Assembly (NCBI RefSeq): GCF_014163735.1
Contig: NZ_JACJDV010000014.1
Coordinates: 1 to 64,000 of the forward strand
DNA length: 64,000 nucleotides
Reading direction: 5' to 3'
From: Shewanella sp. SR44-3
GTDB taxonomy: Bacteria; Pseudomonadota; Gammaproteobacteria; Enterobacterales; Shewanellaceae
Position 1 is the stretch's first letter; each line of letters begins with the position of its first letter. Of the stretch, positions 26,607 to 35,324 are shown in pieces. The position numbers and the translations under genes were made by a program. Below the pieces are notes generated by a model, which was not told the origin of the DNA, did no database searches, and worked only from the letters and a program-made list of their open reading frames with translations.

Positions 26607-27134
26607 ATGAAACCTCAAACTGCTACCGATCCGATTTTAGCTCAGCTTGATGACATCATTTTGCCACCAAGTATCAGCGACTTACCCTTAGCTCCGGGTT
26701 ACTGGTTACTGGCATTTTTGCTGGTACTTGTTATCGGCATGATCGTGCGTAGATTCATGCTTAAACGGCGTTACCATGCCCCTCGTAAAGCCGCTATCGC
26801 GCTGTTAAACAGTTATGACATCACAAGTGATGAGTTTGCCGCACAGGTGAACACCTTACTCAAACGTACTGCCTTAAGTTACCTGCCCAGAGAACAACTC
26901 GCACGCCTCAATGGCAATGAATGGTTTGAATGGTTAGATAGTCGCATGCCAGCTCCCAATCAACATCAATTTGGGCCTTTATTAATCAAACGCCATCAAG
27001 CGCAAGGGCTGACACTCGAAGATAAACAAGCCCTGCAGCGACTGGCTAAAACTTGGTTAAGTCATACTAAACCCTTTGAACAAAACCAAATTGGCAACCC
27101 AAGCCATTTTAGCAGCAAAAAGCCTGGAGAATAG
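26607..27134 (+). CDS. DUF4381 membrane protein (Bat operon)
   Basis: The 175-residue protein has one strong membrane helix (PGYWLLAFLLVLVIGMIVRRF, about 29-50), then a cytoplasmic helical domain with FAAQVNTLLKRTALSYLPRE and LNGNEWFEWLDSRM, matching the DUF4381 pattern seen in this position of MoxR-Bat operons. Its start directly abuts the DUF58 stop and it ends 3 nt before the next gene. Confidence 0.85.
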   Translation: MKPQTATDPILAQLDDIILPPSISDLPLAPGYWLLAFLLVLVIGMIVRRFMLKRRYHAPRKAAIALLNSYDITSDEFAAQVNTLLKRTALSYLPREQLARLNGNEWFEWLDSRMPAPNQHQFGPLLIKRHQAQGLTLEDKQALQRLAKTWLSHTKPFEQNQIGNPSHFSSKKPGE

Positions 27135-27137
27135 TCA

Positions 27138-28130
27138 ATGTTAACCTTAAGCTGGCCTTGGTTATTGGCCTTATTGCCTCTGCCTTGGTTTATCAAAAAA
27201 TTTCCGCTGTCTCAATCCCAAGGCGGTTACTTGCAATTACCTGGTGCACTCGCCTCCAGTAAACAGCAACAACACAGCCAGCAGCAATCAACACGTAAGC
27301 GCTATTGGTTAATGTGGTTATTTTTACTCCTTGCTGTCGCTCGGCCCCAATGGCTTGGTGATCCCATTGAATTACCATCAAAGGGGCGCGATCTCATGCT
27401 GGCGGTGGACTTATCTGGCAGCATGCAAATTGAAGATATGGTACTCAATGGTAAAACCGTCGATCGCTTTAGCTTAATACAAAACGTATTAGGAGAATTT
27501 ATTGAACGCCGTAATGGTGACCGTTTAGGGTTAATTTTATTTGCAGATCATGCTTACTTACAGGCGCCCTTAACCCAAGATAGGCGCTCTATAGCGACTT
27601 TCTTAGCCGATGCACAAATTGGTTTAGTCGGCAAGCAAACCGCCATAGGTGAAGCCATTGCTTTAGCGGTTAAGCGCTTCGATCAAGTCAGTGAAAGTAA
27701 CCGCGTGCTAGTGCTATTAACCGATGGCTCAAACAATGCGGGCAATATCGAACCCGATGTGGCCGCTGAAATTGCCGCCAAGCGCAATGTCACCATTTAC
27801 ACAGTCGGCGTAGGTGCAGAACTTATGGAGCGGCGTACTATTTTTGGTAAAGAGCGAGTTAATCCTTCGATGGATCTTGATGAAGCGCAACTGCAACGGC
27901 TCGCCGACATGACTAACGGCTTTTATTTCAGGGCTAAAAACAGTGAAGATTTGGCGCAAATTTACCAAAAAATTGATCAACTCGAACCCGTCAGTCGAGA
28001 CAATTTAAGCTACCGTCCTAAAAGTGAATTATTTTTCTGGCCATTACTTGGAGCACTGTTTGTGAGCTTGTGGATAAGCTTATCTCAAGTGATAACCTTG
28101 CCCAATTGGCTAAAGAGAGGGGTTCAATAA
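27138..28130 (+). CDS. BatA-like VWA membrane protein
   Basis: The 330-residue protein has N-terminal hydrophobic segments, a VWA domain at about 85-285 with the metal-ion site DLSGSM (DxSxS) and LLTDGSNNAGN, and a C-terminal membrane helix (FFWPLLGALFVSLWISL). GGAG lies 8 nt before the ATG. Its TAA overlaps the ATG of the next gene as TAATG. The pair resembles BatA/BatB of Bacteroides and Leptospira aerotolerance loci, though that function is not shown here. Confidence 0.88.
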   Translation: MLTLSWPWLLALLPLPWFIKKFPLSQSQGGYLQLPGALASSKQQQHSQQQSTRKRYWLMWLFLLLAVARPQWLGDPIELPSKGRDLMLAVDLSGSMQIEDMVLNGKTVDRFSLIQNVLGEFIERRNGDRLGLILFADHAYLQAPLTQDRRSIATFLADAQIGLVGKQTAIGEAIALAVKRFDQVSESNRVLVLLTDGSNNAGNIEPDVAAEIAAKRNVTIYTVGVGAELMERRTIFGKERVNPSMDLDEAQLQRLADMTNGFYFRAKNSEDLAQIYQKIDQLEPVSRDNLSYRPKSELFFWPLLGALFVSLWISLSQVITLPNWLKRGVQ

Positions 28131-30193
28131 TGCCTGTGCATTTTATTCGCCCTGAGTGGCTATTATTGTTGCTGCCATTAGCCTTGTTAAGCTTGCTCAC
28201 CTGGCGTAAAAAAAATCAGCAATCGGCGTGGCAGCATTATATCGCGCCGCATTTAACCGCAGCCTTAATCAGCCCCAGCATTCAAAGTAGCAAGCATCCC
28301 ACTTGGGTGCTGGCTGGCGCTTGGTTTATTGCTGTTATCGCAGCAGCAGGCCCCGCCATTAACAAGCAGCAGTTACCCGTTTTTGCTACCGAGCAAGGAC
28401 GAGTCTTGATCATGGATATGTCATTGTCCATGCTGGCGACCGACATGAGCCCTAACCGCTTATCTCAAGCTAAATTTCGAGCAAGCGATCTTATCAGTCA
28501 GCTTAAAGAAGGCGAGACAGGGCTTATTGCCTACGCCGGAGATGCTTTTACCATAAGCCCCTTAACCCGCGATAATGCCACCTTACTGAATTTATTACCG
28601 AGTTTGTCCCCTGATATCATGCCTGCTCGAGGCTCTGATCTGTCTAGCGCATTACGCCTAGCACAAAGCTTGCTAGCCCAAGGCGGGCATATTAATGGTG
28701 ACATTATCGTGCTCACAGATGGTATTTCCAGTAAACAATTTGATAATGCTAAAGCAAGCCTTAAGAACAGCCGCTATCGCTTGTCGATTTTGGCCCTAGG
28801 CAGTGAGCAAGGCGCCCCAATTCGCTTAGCGGATGGTCAATTACTCAAAGACAATGTTGATGAGGTGATTATCGCCAAAACCAACTACGGTTTATTGCAA
28901 AAACTGGCTCGATATCAACAAGGGATTGTTGTTCCCGCCCAAGCTGATGGCAGCGATCTGAAGCAATTACAGGACTGGCTTGCCACCGATGGTGATGCCA
29001 GAGCCACTGAATTAGAAGGTGAAACTTGGCAAGACTTAGGTCCTTATTTGGCGTTACTACTGTTATTGCCTTGCTTGTTAAGCTTTCGCCGCGGATTGCT
29101 GCCTTTGATGGCCTTGTTTATGTTTTACCAACCTAGCACAGCACAGGCAAGCCTATGGGATGACCTCTGGAAAACCCGTGATCAACAAGCGATTCAGGCC
29201 TATCAAGGTGAAGATTACCAAGTCGCCAGTAGCAAATTTGAAGACCCTCAATGGCGGGCCAGCGCCCAGTACAAAGCCGGCGAGTATCAAGCAGCACTTG
29301 AAGGTTTTGAGCAAGATACAAGTGCCGAGGGTTTATTCAATCAAGGCAATGCATTAATGCAGCTAGGTAAGCTCAATAAAGCCATCAAGCGTTATCAAGA
29401 AGCCTTGACCCTTAATGCTGACTTCCCTGCCGCCCGCCGTAACTTAGCTATCGCACAGCAAGCTAAGCAGGACAAAACACAGCAAGGAGACAATCAATCC
29501 ACTGAAGAGGATGGAGCTTCTGAAGACGGCGAACAAGAACAAGGCAGTGACGATAATAATGGCGCGAATACTGAAGACAATGGCGCTAACGACCAAGGCT
29601 CGGATTCAGAAAACTCTGATGGGGCAAAATCAGGCTCAAAAGAGAGTCAAGATGGCGACAGCGACTCACAAGACACAGCTCCCAAGCAAGACGACGCTCA
29701 ACAAGACAGTGAGCAGCAAAGTCCTGAGCCACAAAAAAACCAGTCAGGTCAAGATGATGGCAATAATCCTGATGGTTTAGCTGATGAGCAACAGAGTAAA
29801 GACAATGACACTACAAAGCCTGAAAAATCACAAGGCCATAATGCAGATGATGACCAAGCCATCAATGAGTCACAAAACTCACAGTCAGGGCAAACTGAGC
29901 CACAAGAGAATGAAGCTAGCATGCAAGCTCAGGTAGATAAATCTGAAACCCCAGTCACGCCCAGCGCAGGACCTGGAGCTGAAGCTTCAGATCTTGAACC
30001 AAAAAAACCAGTACAATCTGGACAAATGTTAGCGCCCACTCAAGCGCAAACCGAGGCCTTACCCGCAGATATGGAACGGGCCCTTCGCGCTGTCAGTGAA
30101 GACCCTCAAGTATTACTGCGCAATAAAATGCAACTTGAATACCTTAAACGCCGTCAAGAGGCGCAAGCACCTAAGGATGATGAACAGTGGTAA
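28130..30193 (+). CDS. BatB/BatC-like VWA-TPR membrane protein
   Basis: The 687-residue product (start MPVHFIRPEWLLLLLPL at 28130, overlapping the preceding TAA) has two N-terminal membrane helices, a VWA domain with DMSLS at the metal site and VLTDGISSKQFD, a further helix near 320, a TPR segment (FNQGNALMQLGKLNKAIKR, about 425-460), and a long linker rich in Gln, Asp, Ser and Glu (about 465-640). The short C-terminus is basic. The frame is open 20 codons further upstream, but no better start exists there. It looks like a fusion of BatB with the TPR protein BatC. Confidence 0.88.
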   Translation: MPVHFIRPEWLLLLLPLALLSLLTWRKKNQQSAWQHYIAPHLTAALISPSIQSSKHPTWVLAGAWFIAVIAAAGPAINKQQLPVFATEQGRVLIMDMSLSMLATDMSPNRLSQAKFRASDLISQLKEGETGLIAYAGDAFTISPLTRDNATLLNLLPSLSPDIMPARGSDLSSALRLAQSLLAQGGHINGDIIVLTDGISSKQFDNAKASLKNSRYRLSILALGSEQGAPIRLADGQLLKDNVDEVIIAKTNYGLLQKLARYQQGIVVPAQADGSDLKQLQDWLATDGDARATELEGETWQDLGPYLALLLLLPCLLSFRRGLLPLMALFMFYQPSTAQASLWDDLWKTRDQQAIQAYQGEDYQVASSKFEDPQWRASAQYKAGEYQAALEGFEQDTSAEGLFNQGNALMQLGKLNKAIKRYQEALTLNADFPAARRNLAIAQQAKQDKTQQGDNQSTEEDGASEDGEQEQGSDDNNGANTEDNGANDQGSDSENSDGAKSGSKESQDGDSDSQDTAPKQDDAQQDSEQQSPEPQKNQSGQDDGNNPDGLADEQQSKDNDTTKPEKSQGHNADDDQAINESQNSQSGQTEPQENEASMQAQVDKSETPVTPSAGPGAEASDLEPKKPVQSGQMLAPTQAQTEALPADMERALRAVSEDPQVLLRNKMQLEYLKRRQEAQAPKDDEQW

Positions 30194-30198
30194 CTAAG

Positions 30199-31938
30199 AT
30201 GAAGAGATTCTCTGTATTTGTAGGCTATATACTGGGCCTTTTTTTGGCAATACAAGCATCCCCTGCACTGGCATTAACTGAACTATTGGCAACCATAGAC
30301 AGAAACCCAGTGATCAAGGGCGAGTACTTTGTGCTTAATGTCGTCGCTGATGATGACCTAAACGCCGCCGAGCTTGATACTTCAGGGCTACTCAAAGATT
30401 TTTTAGTGGGCCGCACCAGTGTTGGCCGCAGCACCCAAATCATTAACTTTGATACCCGCAGAGAGACTCGCTGGCAAATCTTACTTGCCGCGAAGAAAAC
30501 CGGCGTTATCACCATTCCTGAATTTACTCTGCAAAATGTGCGCTCAGCACCTATTGTGCTAACCGTCGCCGCCCAGGGAAGTCAGAGTGATGAGTCAAAA
30601 AATATCTTCCTTGAAACTGAGGTTTCCACCAAGGAAGCCTATGTTGGTCAGTTAATAAGTTACAAGGTCAAACTCTATTTAGCCCTTGAGCTACAGCGGG
30701 GCGTACTCAGTGCCCCCACCCTTGATGGCGCGCAAATAAAACAATTGGGCGATGACAAAGACAGTAATGAAATCCTCAACGGCAAACGCTTTCGCGTTAT
30801 AGAAAGAACCTACGCCATTATCGCTGATGCCCCCGGGGAGCTTATCATTAATGGCGCCAGCTTTTCAGGTGATGTACTGGTTGAATCCCAAGGCCGTTCG
30901 GGAATGTTTGGCTTCAATGAGAGTCGGCCAATGCAGGCATTAGCTGAGCGCCAAGTGATTGCTATTAATGCCATTCCCGCTAGCTTTCAAGGCAAATGGT
31001 TTGTCAGTGATTTAGCCTTACTCAAAGAAACCTGGCCCGATGAGCAAACTGAGTTTGAAGTGGGCACCCCCATCACACGTACGGTGACCTTAATTGCGTC
31101 TAATACCGATGAAACCAGCTTGCCAGAACTTGAGTTTACCGCGCCTGATGGGCTCAAAATCTATCCAGAAAAGCCTCAAAGGCAAACTTTTGTTCGCGAT
31201 AATCAAATCGTGTCCCAGTACAGTATCACCATGGCGATTGTGCCCAGTAAAGCTGGTACATTCGAATTGCCAAGCATCAGTGTGCCTTGGTGGAATCCAC
31301 ATTTAAAACGTCAAGAAACCGCCACCTTAGCGGCAAAAGTGTTAACCATTGCTGAAAACCACAATCAGCCTAGCGTACCCAGTATGCAAGATTATGCTAA
31401 AGCTAGCTCAAGCAGTTTCCCATGGCACTGGCTGAGCGCCTCTTTAGCACTGCTGTTACTCACCGCATTAATATTATGGCGAAAAAGCCTTAATAATATT
31501 CAAAAATTACAGCAGCAACTCAACGCAGCTCAATTAGCCCGTGGCCAAGTTGTCGATAGTAATGCTAAGGTTAAAGCAGGCCAGCCCACAGCTAAGTCCG
31601 CGCCATCCAATGCCGCGTCTACAATACCATCAGCACAAGTTGCAGCCGATAAAATTAACCTTAATGCCATTGAGCAGTCACTAATAAACAATGAAATAAG
31701 CCAAGCATTAGGATTGATCCAAAGCTACGTGAGCCATATCATGGGGCAAGCGATGACCTTAGCGCAAATCAGTGCGCTGTCAGAACCATTAGGCCAAAGC
31801 CTTAGCGATCTGCAAGCGCAAAAATACGCCAAAAGCCATCAGCAACTTGATATCAAGAAACTCATCCAAGAACTGAAGCAACTTTCAGTGGTGAATAAAA
31901 CCCCGAAAAAGTCGCTAATTTCTGAATTAAATCCTTAA
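30199..31938 (+). CDS. BatD-like protein (aerotolerance family)
   Basis: The 579-residue protein has a signal peptide (MKRFSVFVGYILGLFLAIQASPALA), repeated beta-sandwich BatD domains (DRNPVIKGEYFVLNVVADDD, ETEVSTKEAYVGQLISYKVKL), a membrane helix near 400 (WHWLSASLALLLLTALILW) and a cytoplasmic tail with coiled-coil character. It is the last gene of the MoxR-Bat operon. The ATG at 30199 follows the previous stop by 5 nt. A GTG at 30187 has AAGGA upstream and is a real alternative, adding four residues. Confidence 0.85.
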   Translation: MKRFSVFVGYILGLFLAIQASPALALTELLATIDRNPVIKGEYFVLNVVADDDLNAAELDTSGLLKDFLVGRTSVGRSTQIINFDTRRETRWQILLAAKKTGVITIPEFTLQNVRSAPIVLTVAAQGSQSDESKNIFLETEVSTKEAYVGQLISYKVKLYLALELQRGVLSAPTLDGAQIKQLGDDKDSNEILNGKRFRVIERTYAIIADAPGELIINGASFSGDVLVESQGRSGMFGFNESRPMQALAERQVIAINAIPASFQGKWFVSDLALLKETWPDEQTEFEVGTPITRTVTLIASNTDETSLPELEFTAPDGLKIYPEKPQRQTFVRDNQIVSQYSITMAIVPSKAGTFELPSISVPWWNPHLKRQETATLAAKVLTIAENHNQPSVPSMQDYAKASSSSFPWHWLSASLALLLLTALILWRKSLNNIQKLQQQLNAAQLARGQVVDSNAKVKAGQPTAKSAPSNAASTIPSAQVAADKINLNAIEQSLINNEISQALGLIQSYVSHIMGQAMTLAQISALSEPLGQSLSDLQAQKYAKSHQQLDIKKLIQELKQLSVVNKTPKKSLISELNP

Positions 31939-31948
31939 TATTTTATCC

Positions 31949-31985
31949 CAAGCAAGGGAAAAACCAATTTTCCCTTGCTATTCAC
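31949..31985 (+). terminator. Hairpin after the Bat operon
   Basis: AGCAAGGGAAAA pairs perfectly with TTTTCCCTTGCT around a 5-nt loop, directly after the batD-like stop. The trailing T run is poor, so it may be a weak terminator or an RNA-stabilising hairpin. Confidence 0.6.
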
Positions 31986-32035
31986 CCCCATCCTTTTAAG
32001 CTGTCTGGCATGTATTATTAGAAAAAAATCATAAT

Positions 32036-32599
32036 ATGTTCGATAGCATTCGAAAGAAAAAGTCTGACCCCACGGTCATATCTGACATGCTAACTAAACA
32101 ACGACGTTACGACAGCCTTGTCAGGGCACTTCATAGTGATTTATTTCGCTACGCCTATTGGCTGTGCGGCAATCGACACGTGGCTGAAGATATCACTCAA
32201 GAAACCTTCTTACGGGCATGGCGCTCGCTGGACTCCCTTAAGGATGATAAAGCCGCTAAAGCATGGCTTATCACCATTTTGCGACGGGAAAATGCGCGCC
32301 GTTTTGAACGTAAGCAGTTTGATTATTCAGATGTGGAGCAAGATACTCTTGAAGATCATTTGTCTTCAAGCACCGAAGATCAAACCGAGCAATATTGGCT
32401 ACGACGTCAAATTGGCAAGCTTGAAATGGAATATCGAGAACCACTGCTGCTACAACTTATCGGTGGTTTTAGCGGTGATGAAATCGCTAACCTATTAGAG
32501 TTAAATAGAAATACTGTGATGACGCGGCTTTTCAGAGCCCGTAATCAATTAAAAGACGCATTAGAAGCACCAGATGTAAGAGGTCAATCAAATGGATGA
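32036..32599 (+). CDS. ECF-type RNA polymerase sigma factor
   Basis: The 187-residue protein has sigma region 2 (LFRYAYWLCGNRHVAEDITQETFLRAW, about 38-65) and region 4 (YREPLLLQLIGGFSGDEIANLLELNRNTVMTRLFRARNQL, as separate blocks near 132-172). It lacks region 3, as ECF sigma factors do. Its last 8 nt overlap the next gene, a membrane protein that is the likely anti-sigma or co-regulator. The target genes are unknown. The ATG at 32036 has only a weak ribosome site; an ATG at 32087 is possible. Confidence 0.9.
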   Translation: MFDSIRKKKSDPTVISDMLTKQRRYDSLVRALHSDLFRYAYWLCGNRHVAEDITQETFLRAWRSLDSLKDDKAAKAWLITILRRENARRFERKQFDYSDVEQDTLEDHLSSSTEDQTEQYWLRRQIGKLEMEYREPLLLQLIGGFSGDEIANLLELNRNTVMTRLFRARNQLKDALEAPDVRGQSNG

Positions 32600-33296
32600 T
32601 CTAGAATTTCGTCGCCATGCCTATGGCGAGCCTAGCAGTCAAGATGAGGATTTTCTCCATCATCTCAGCCTTAATCCCAAGGATGCGGCGCTAGTCAGAG
32701 AATTAAACAGCTTAGATGCTAAATTATCTCAGGCACTCAAAATTGATGTTGCCGATGATTTTGCCGACAAAATCCTGTTGCGCCAACAGATATCTCAACA
32801 TCAAACACAGCGCAAGACCACAGGTTATATGATGGCCATGGCCGCTTCAGTGGCCTTTGTGGTCGGGATAAGCTTTAGCTTATTAAAGCTAACACCGGTG
32901 AATTTATCCGACAATGCCCTCGCTCATATTTATCATGAGCCAAGGGCGCTGAGCATGGATCAAAACCTCGCCTTTGAGGACGTTAACTTTAAGCTTGCTG
33001 GACTCACAGGGATGCAAAATGCCAAGTTCGTTCAGCAGCCAGGGAAGATATTCTTCACCACTTATTGTGATTTCCAAGGAGTGCAAGGCTTGCACTTAGT
33101 GATGCAAGGCGCGCACGGCAAAGTGACAGTGTTTATCGTGCCGATTGAGAATCGCATGGTGATGGAAGAGCATTTTTCCGACACTAAATATCAAGGGCTT
33201 GGGTTTCAAACCGCCGGCAGTTACATGCTGCTTGTGGGCGAGCAAGCGCAAGATCTTAAGCAAGTTAAAACTGAAATAGAAAATACCTTTATTTAA
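32592..33296 (+). CDS. DUF3379 protein, probable anti-sigma partner
   Basis: The 234-residue protein has a cytoplasmic N-terminal part of about 75 residues (LEFRRHAYGEPSSQDEDFL), one membrane helix (MMAMAASVAFVVGISFSLL, about 78-96) and a periplasmic domain with a single Cys (FTTYCDFQGVQG). The cytoplasmic-helix-periplasmic layout and the 8-nt overlap with the ECF sigma gene suggest an anti-sigma function. This is inference, since the usual zinc-binding anti-sigma motif is not seen. Confidence 0.8.
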   Translation: MDDLEFRRHAYGEPSSQDEDFLHHLSLNPKDAALVRELNSLDAKLSQALKIDVADDFADKILLRQQISQHQTQRKTTGYMMAMAASVAFVVGISFSLLKLTPVNLSDNALAHIYHEPRALSMDQNLAFEDVNFKLAGLTGMQNAKFVQQPGKIFFTTYCDFQGVQGLHLVMQGAHGKVTVFIVPIENRMVMEEHFSDTKYQGLGFQTAGSYMLLVGEQAQDLKQVKTEIENTFI

Positions 33297-33319
33297 CTCG
33301 CCTGACTGACTTAGGCTTA

Positions 33320-33358
33320 AAAAGCAGGCAGCTCATATTGAGCAGCCTGCTTTTTTGT
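33320..33358 (+). terminator. Rho-independent terminator after the ECF sigma operon
   Basis: AAAAGCAGGC and GCCTGCTTTT form a strong stem, with a second inner stem GCTCA/TGAGC, and are followed by a T run. It lies about 25 nt after the DUF3379 stop. Confidence 0.85.
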
Positions 33359-33559
33359 CGCACCCATTGATGATTTTAAACATCCCACATCACCAACCTC
33401 ATCCCCATAGAACCAACAAATGCATAACCAAAACAAATCGATATAGATTATCTCAAACCTACATCAACAGGTCTGCTGACTGGGATTGCAACTCATTTAC
33501 TTAATGCAATTGATATGACTTCTGTTAGCATATAAAAAAACCTATAAAACGGATCTTCT

Positions 33560-35011
33560 ATGACGATTGAAATGCCTATTTTTATTACCTTTTTTGGCTA
33601 CCTCGCCCTGATGATGGCCATTGGCTTCTGGGCCTATAAAAAAACTGATACTGTTGGTGATTATATTCTCGGTGGTCGCAAAATGGGCCCAGCGGTGACC
33701 GCACTGTCTGTCGGTGCATCTGACATGTCAGGTTGGCTTTTATTAGGCTTGCCTGGCGCAGTTTACCTAGGTGGGCTGGGCGAATCCTGGATTGGCTTTG
33801 GTCTTGTATTTGGTGCTTGGCTCAATTGGCTTTTTGTCGCAAAGCGTTTACGTATTTATACCGAGCTTGCTGATAATGCACTAACGTTGCCTGACTTTTT
33901 TGAAAAACGCTTTCACGATCCTAAAGGTATCATCAGGTTACTATCAGCCATTACTATTTTAATTTTCTTCACCTTTTATGCCTCATCAGGCATGGTGGGC
34001 GGCGCCATATTATTTGAAAAAGTGTTTGGACTCGATTACACCACAGCACTGCTTATTGGCTCATTCATCATAGTTTCCTACACCTTCGTAGGCGGTTTTT
34101 TTGCGGTCAGCTGGACCGACTTTTTCCAAGGTTGCCTAATGCTTATCGCCTTGGTATTCGTGCCTGTGGTGATTTTTAGCGAACCTCAAATCCAGCAAAA
34201 CTTCAGCACTATTGATCCAGCCATGCTCAGCTTTTTCAACGCCGAAACCAGCCTAATTGGCTTGGCTTCATTACTGGCGTGGGGACTAGGTTATTTTGGC
34301 CAGCCGCATATATTATCGCGCTTTATGGCCATAGGTAAGGTATCTGACTTGCGTTTATCACGCCGCATTGCCATGGCGTGGATGGTGTTAGCCCTCATAG
34401 GCGCCCTTGCAACGGGTATCGCAGGCAGCTTGTATTTCGCTAATAATCCTATCGAAAATGCCGAAACTGTGTTTATTCAGTTAACTCATGCTGTGTTTAA
34501 CCCATGGATAGGTGGACTACTTATCGCTGCGATTCTTTCTGCGATTATGAGTACTATTGACTCACAGCTGCTCGTTTGTTCTAGCGTTGTCACCGAAGAT
34601 TTTTACTTAAAATGGTTGAGACCACAGGCAAGTGATAAAGAACTCATTCTAGTGGGTCGTTTTGGCGTGATAGCAATAGCCTTAGTTGCAGGCGCTGTAG
34701 CATTAGATCCACAAAGCAGCGTGCTAGGTTTAGTCAGCTATGCCTGGGCCGGATTTGGCGCCGCATTTGGACCCGTGGTGCTGTTATCCCTGTTTTGGCA
34801 AGGTTACAGCCGCAATGGCGCCATCGCGAGCATACTTGCCGGCGCCATAACCGTGGTGGTGTGGAAACAGCTTTCAGGTGGAATATTTGACCTCTATGAA
34901 ATCTTACCCGGTTTTGCGCTGGCCTTAATTTGCGGCGTGGTATTCAGTAAAATATCGCCACCAGCGCCATCAACAACCGAAGGCTTTAAGGCATTTAAAG
35001 CCTCGCTATAA
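33560..35011 (+). CDS. putP: Sodium/proline symporter (SSS family)
   Basis: The 483-residue protein has about 13 hydrophobic helices and the PutP-type segments GDYILGGRKMGPAVTALSVG, ASDMSGWLLLGLPGAVYLGG, WTDFFQGCLM and ILSAIMSTIDSQLLVCSS that form the sodium and substrate sites of the solute:sodium symporter family. Close similarity to PutP suggests proline uptake driven by Na+, though related solutes are possible. It is a single-gene unit with its own terminator. No putA lies nearby. Confidence 0.9.
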   Translation: MTIEMPIFITFFGYLALMMAIGFWAYKKTDTVGDYILGGRKMGPAVTALSVGASDMSGWLLLGLPGAVYLGGLGESWIGFGLVFGAWLNWLFVAKRLRIYTELADNALTLPDFFEKRFHDPKGIIRLLSAITILIFFTFYASSGMVGGAILFEKVFGLDYTTALLIGSFIIVSYTFVGGFFAVSWTDFFQGCLMLIALVFVPVVIFSEPQIQQNFSTIDPAMLSFFNAETSLIGLASLLAWGLGYFGQPHILSRFMAIGKVSDLRLSRRIAMAWMVLALIGALATGIAGSLYFANNPIENAETVFIQLTHAVFNPWIGGLLIAAILSAIMSTIDSQLLVCSSVVTEDFYLKWLRPQASDKELILVGRFGVIAIALVAGAVALDPQSSVLGLVSYAWAGFGAAFGPVVLLSLFWQGYSRNGAIASILAGAITVVVWKQLSGGIFDLYEILPGFALALICGVVFSKISPPAPSTTEGFKAFKASL

Positions 35012-35048
35012 ACTTAGCCTAGTGAATTAGTGGTAAGCTGGTAAATAC

Positions 35049-35088
35049 AAACAGCCTCGATATATTAACTATAACGAGGCTGTTTTTT
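35049..35088 (+). terminator. Rho-independent terminator after putP
   Basis: ACAGCCTCG and CGAGGCTGT form a stem around an A/T-rich loop, followed by TTTTTTAT. It lies about 40 nt after the putP stop. Confidence 0.85.
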
Positions 35089-35324
35089 ATCTTTACGCAA
35101 ATAGTCATGCCACCAAGCTTATACTATATAGTTCTAACGATTAAGATGAGTAGGCTTTGAGCTCGCTTGTTTGGTCAAGCGACATTCTTGCCTTGTACTG
35201 GCGCTTAGTCACTAGTATTGGGTACTTGGCACCTGCTATGTAAAGTAAAACCCGTTTATTAAGGCGACATTATGAACAATTCATACTTTAACTTGTCAGA
35301 TAACGGCTTCTTCAGCTCATTAAG

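Noticed and set aside
29511..29780. 89-codon plus-strand frame rich in Lys/Thr
   Set aside because: It is the shifted frame of the low-complexity linker in the VWA-TPR gene.
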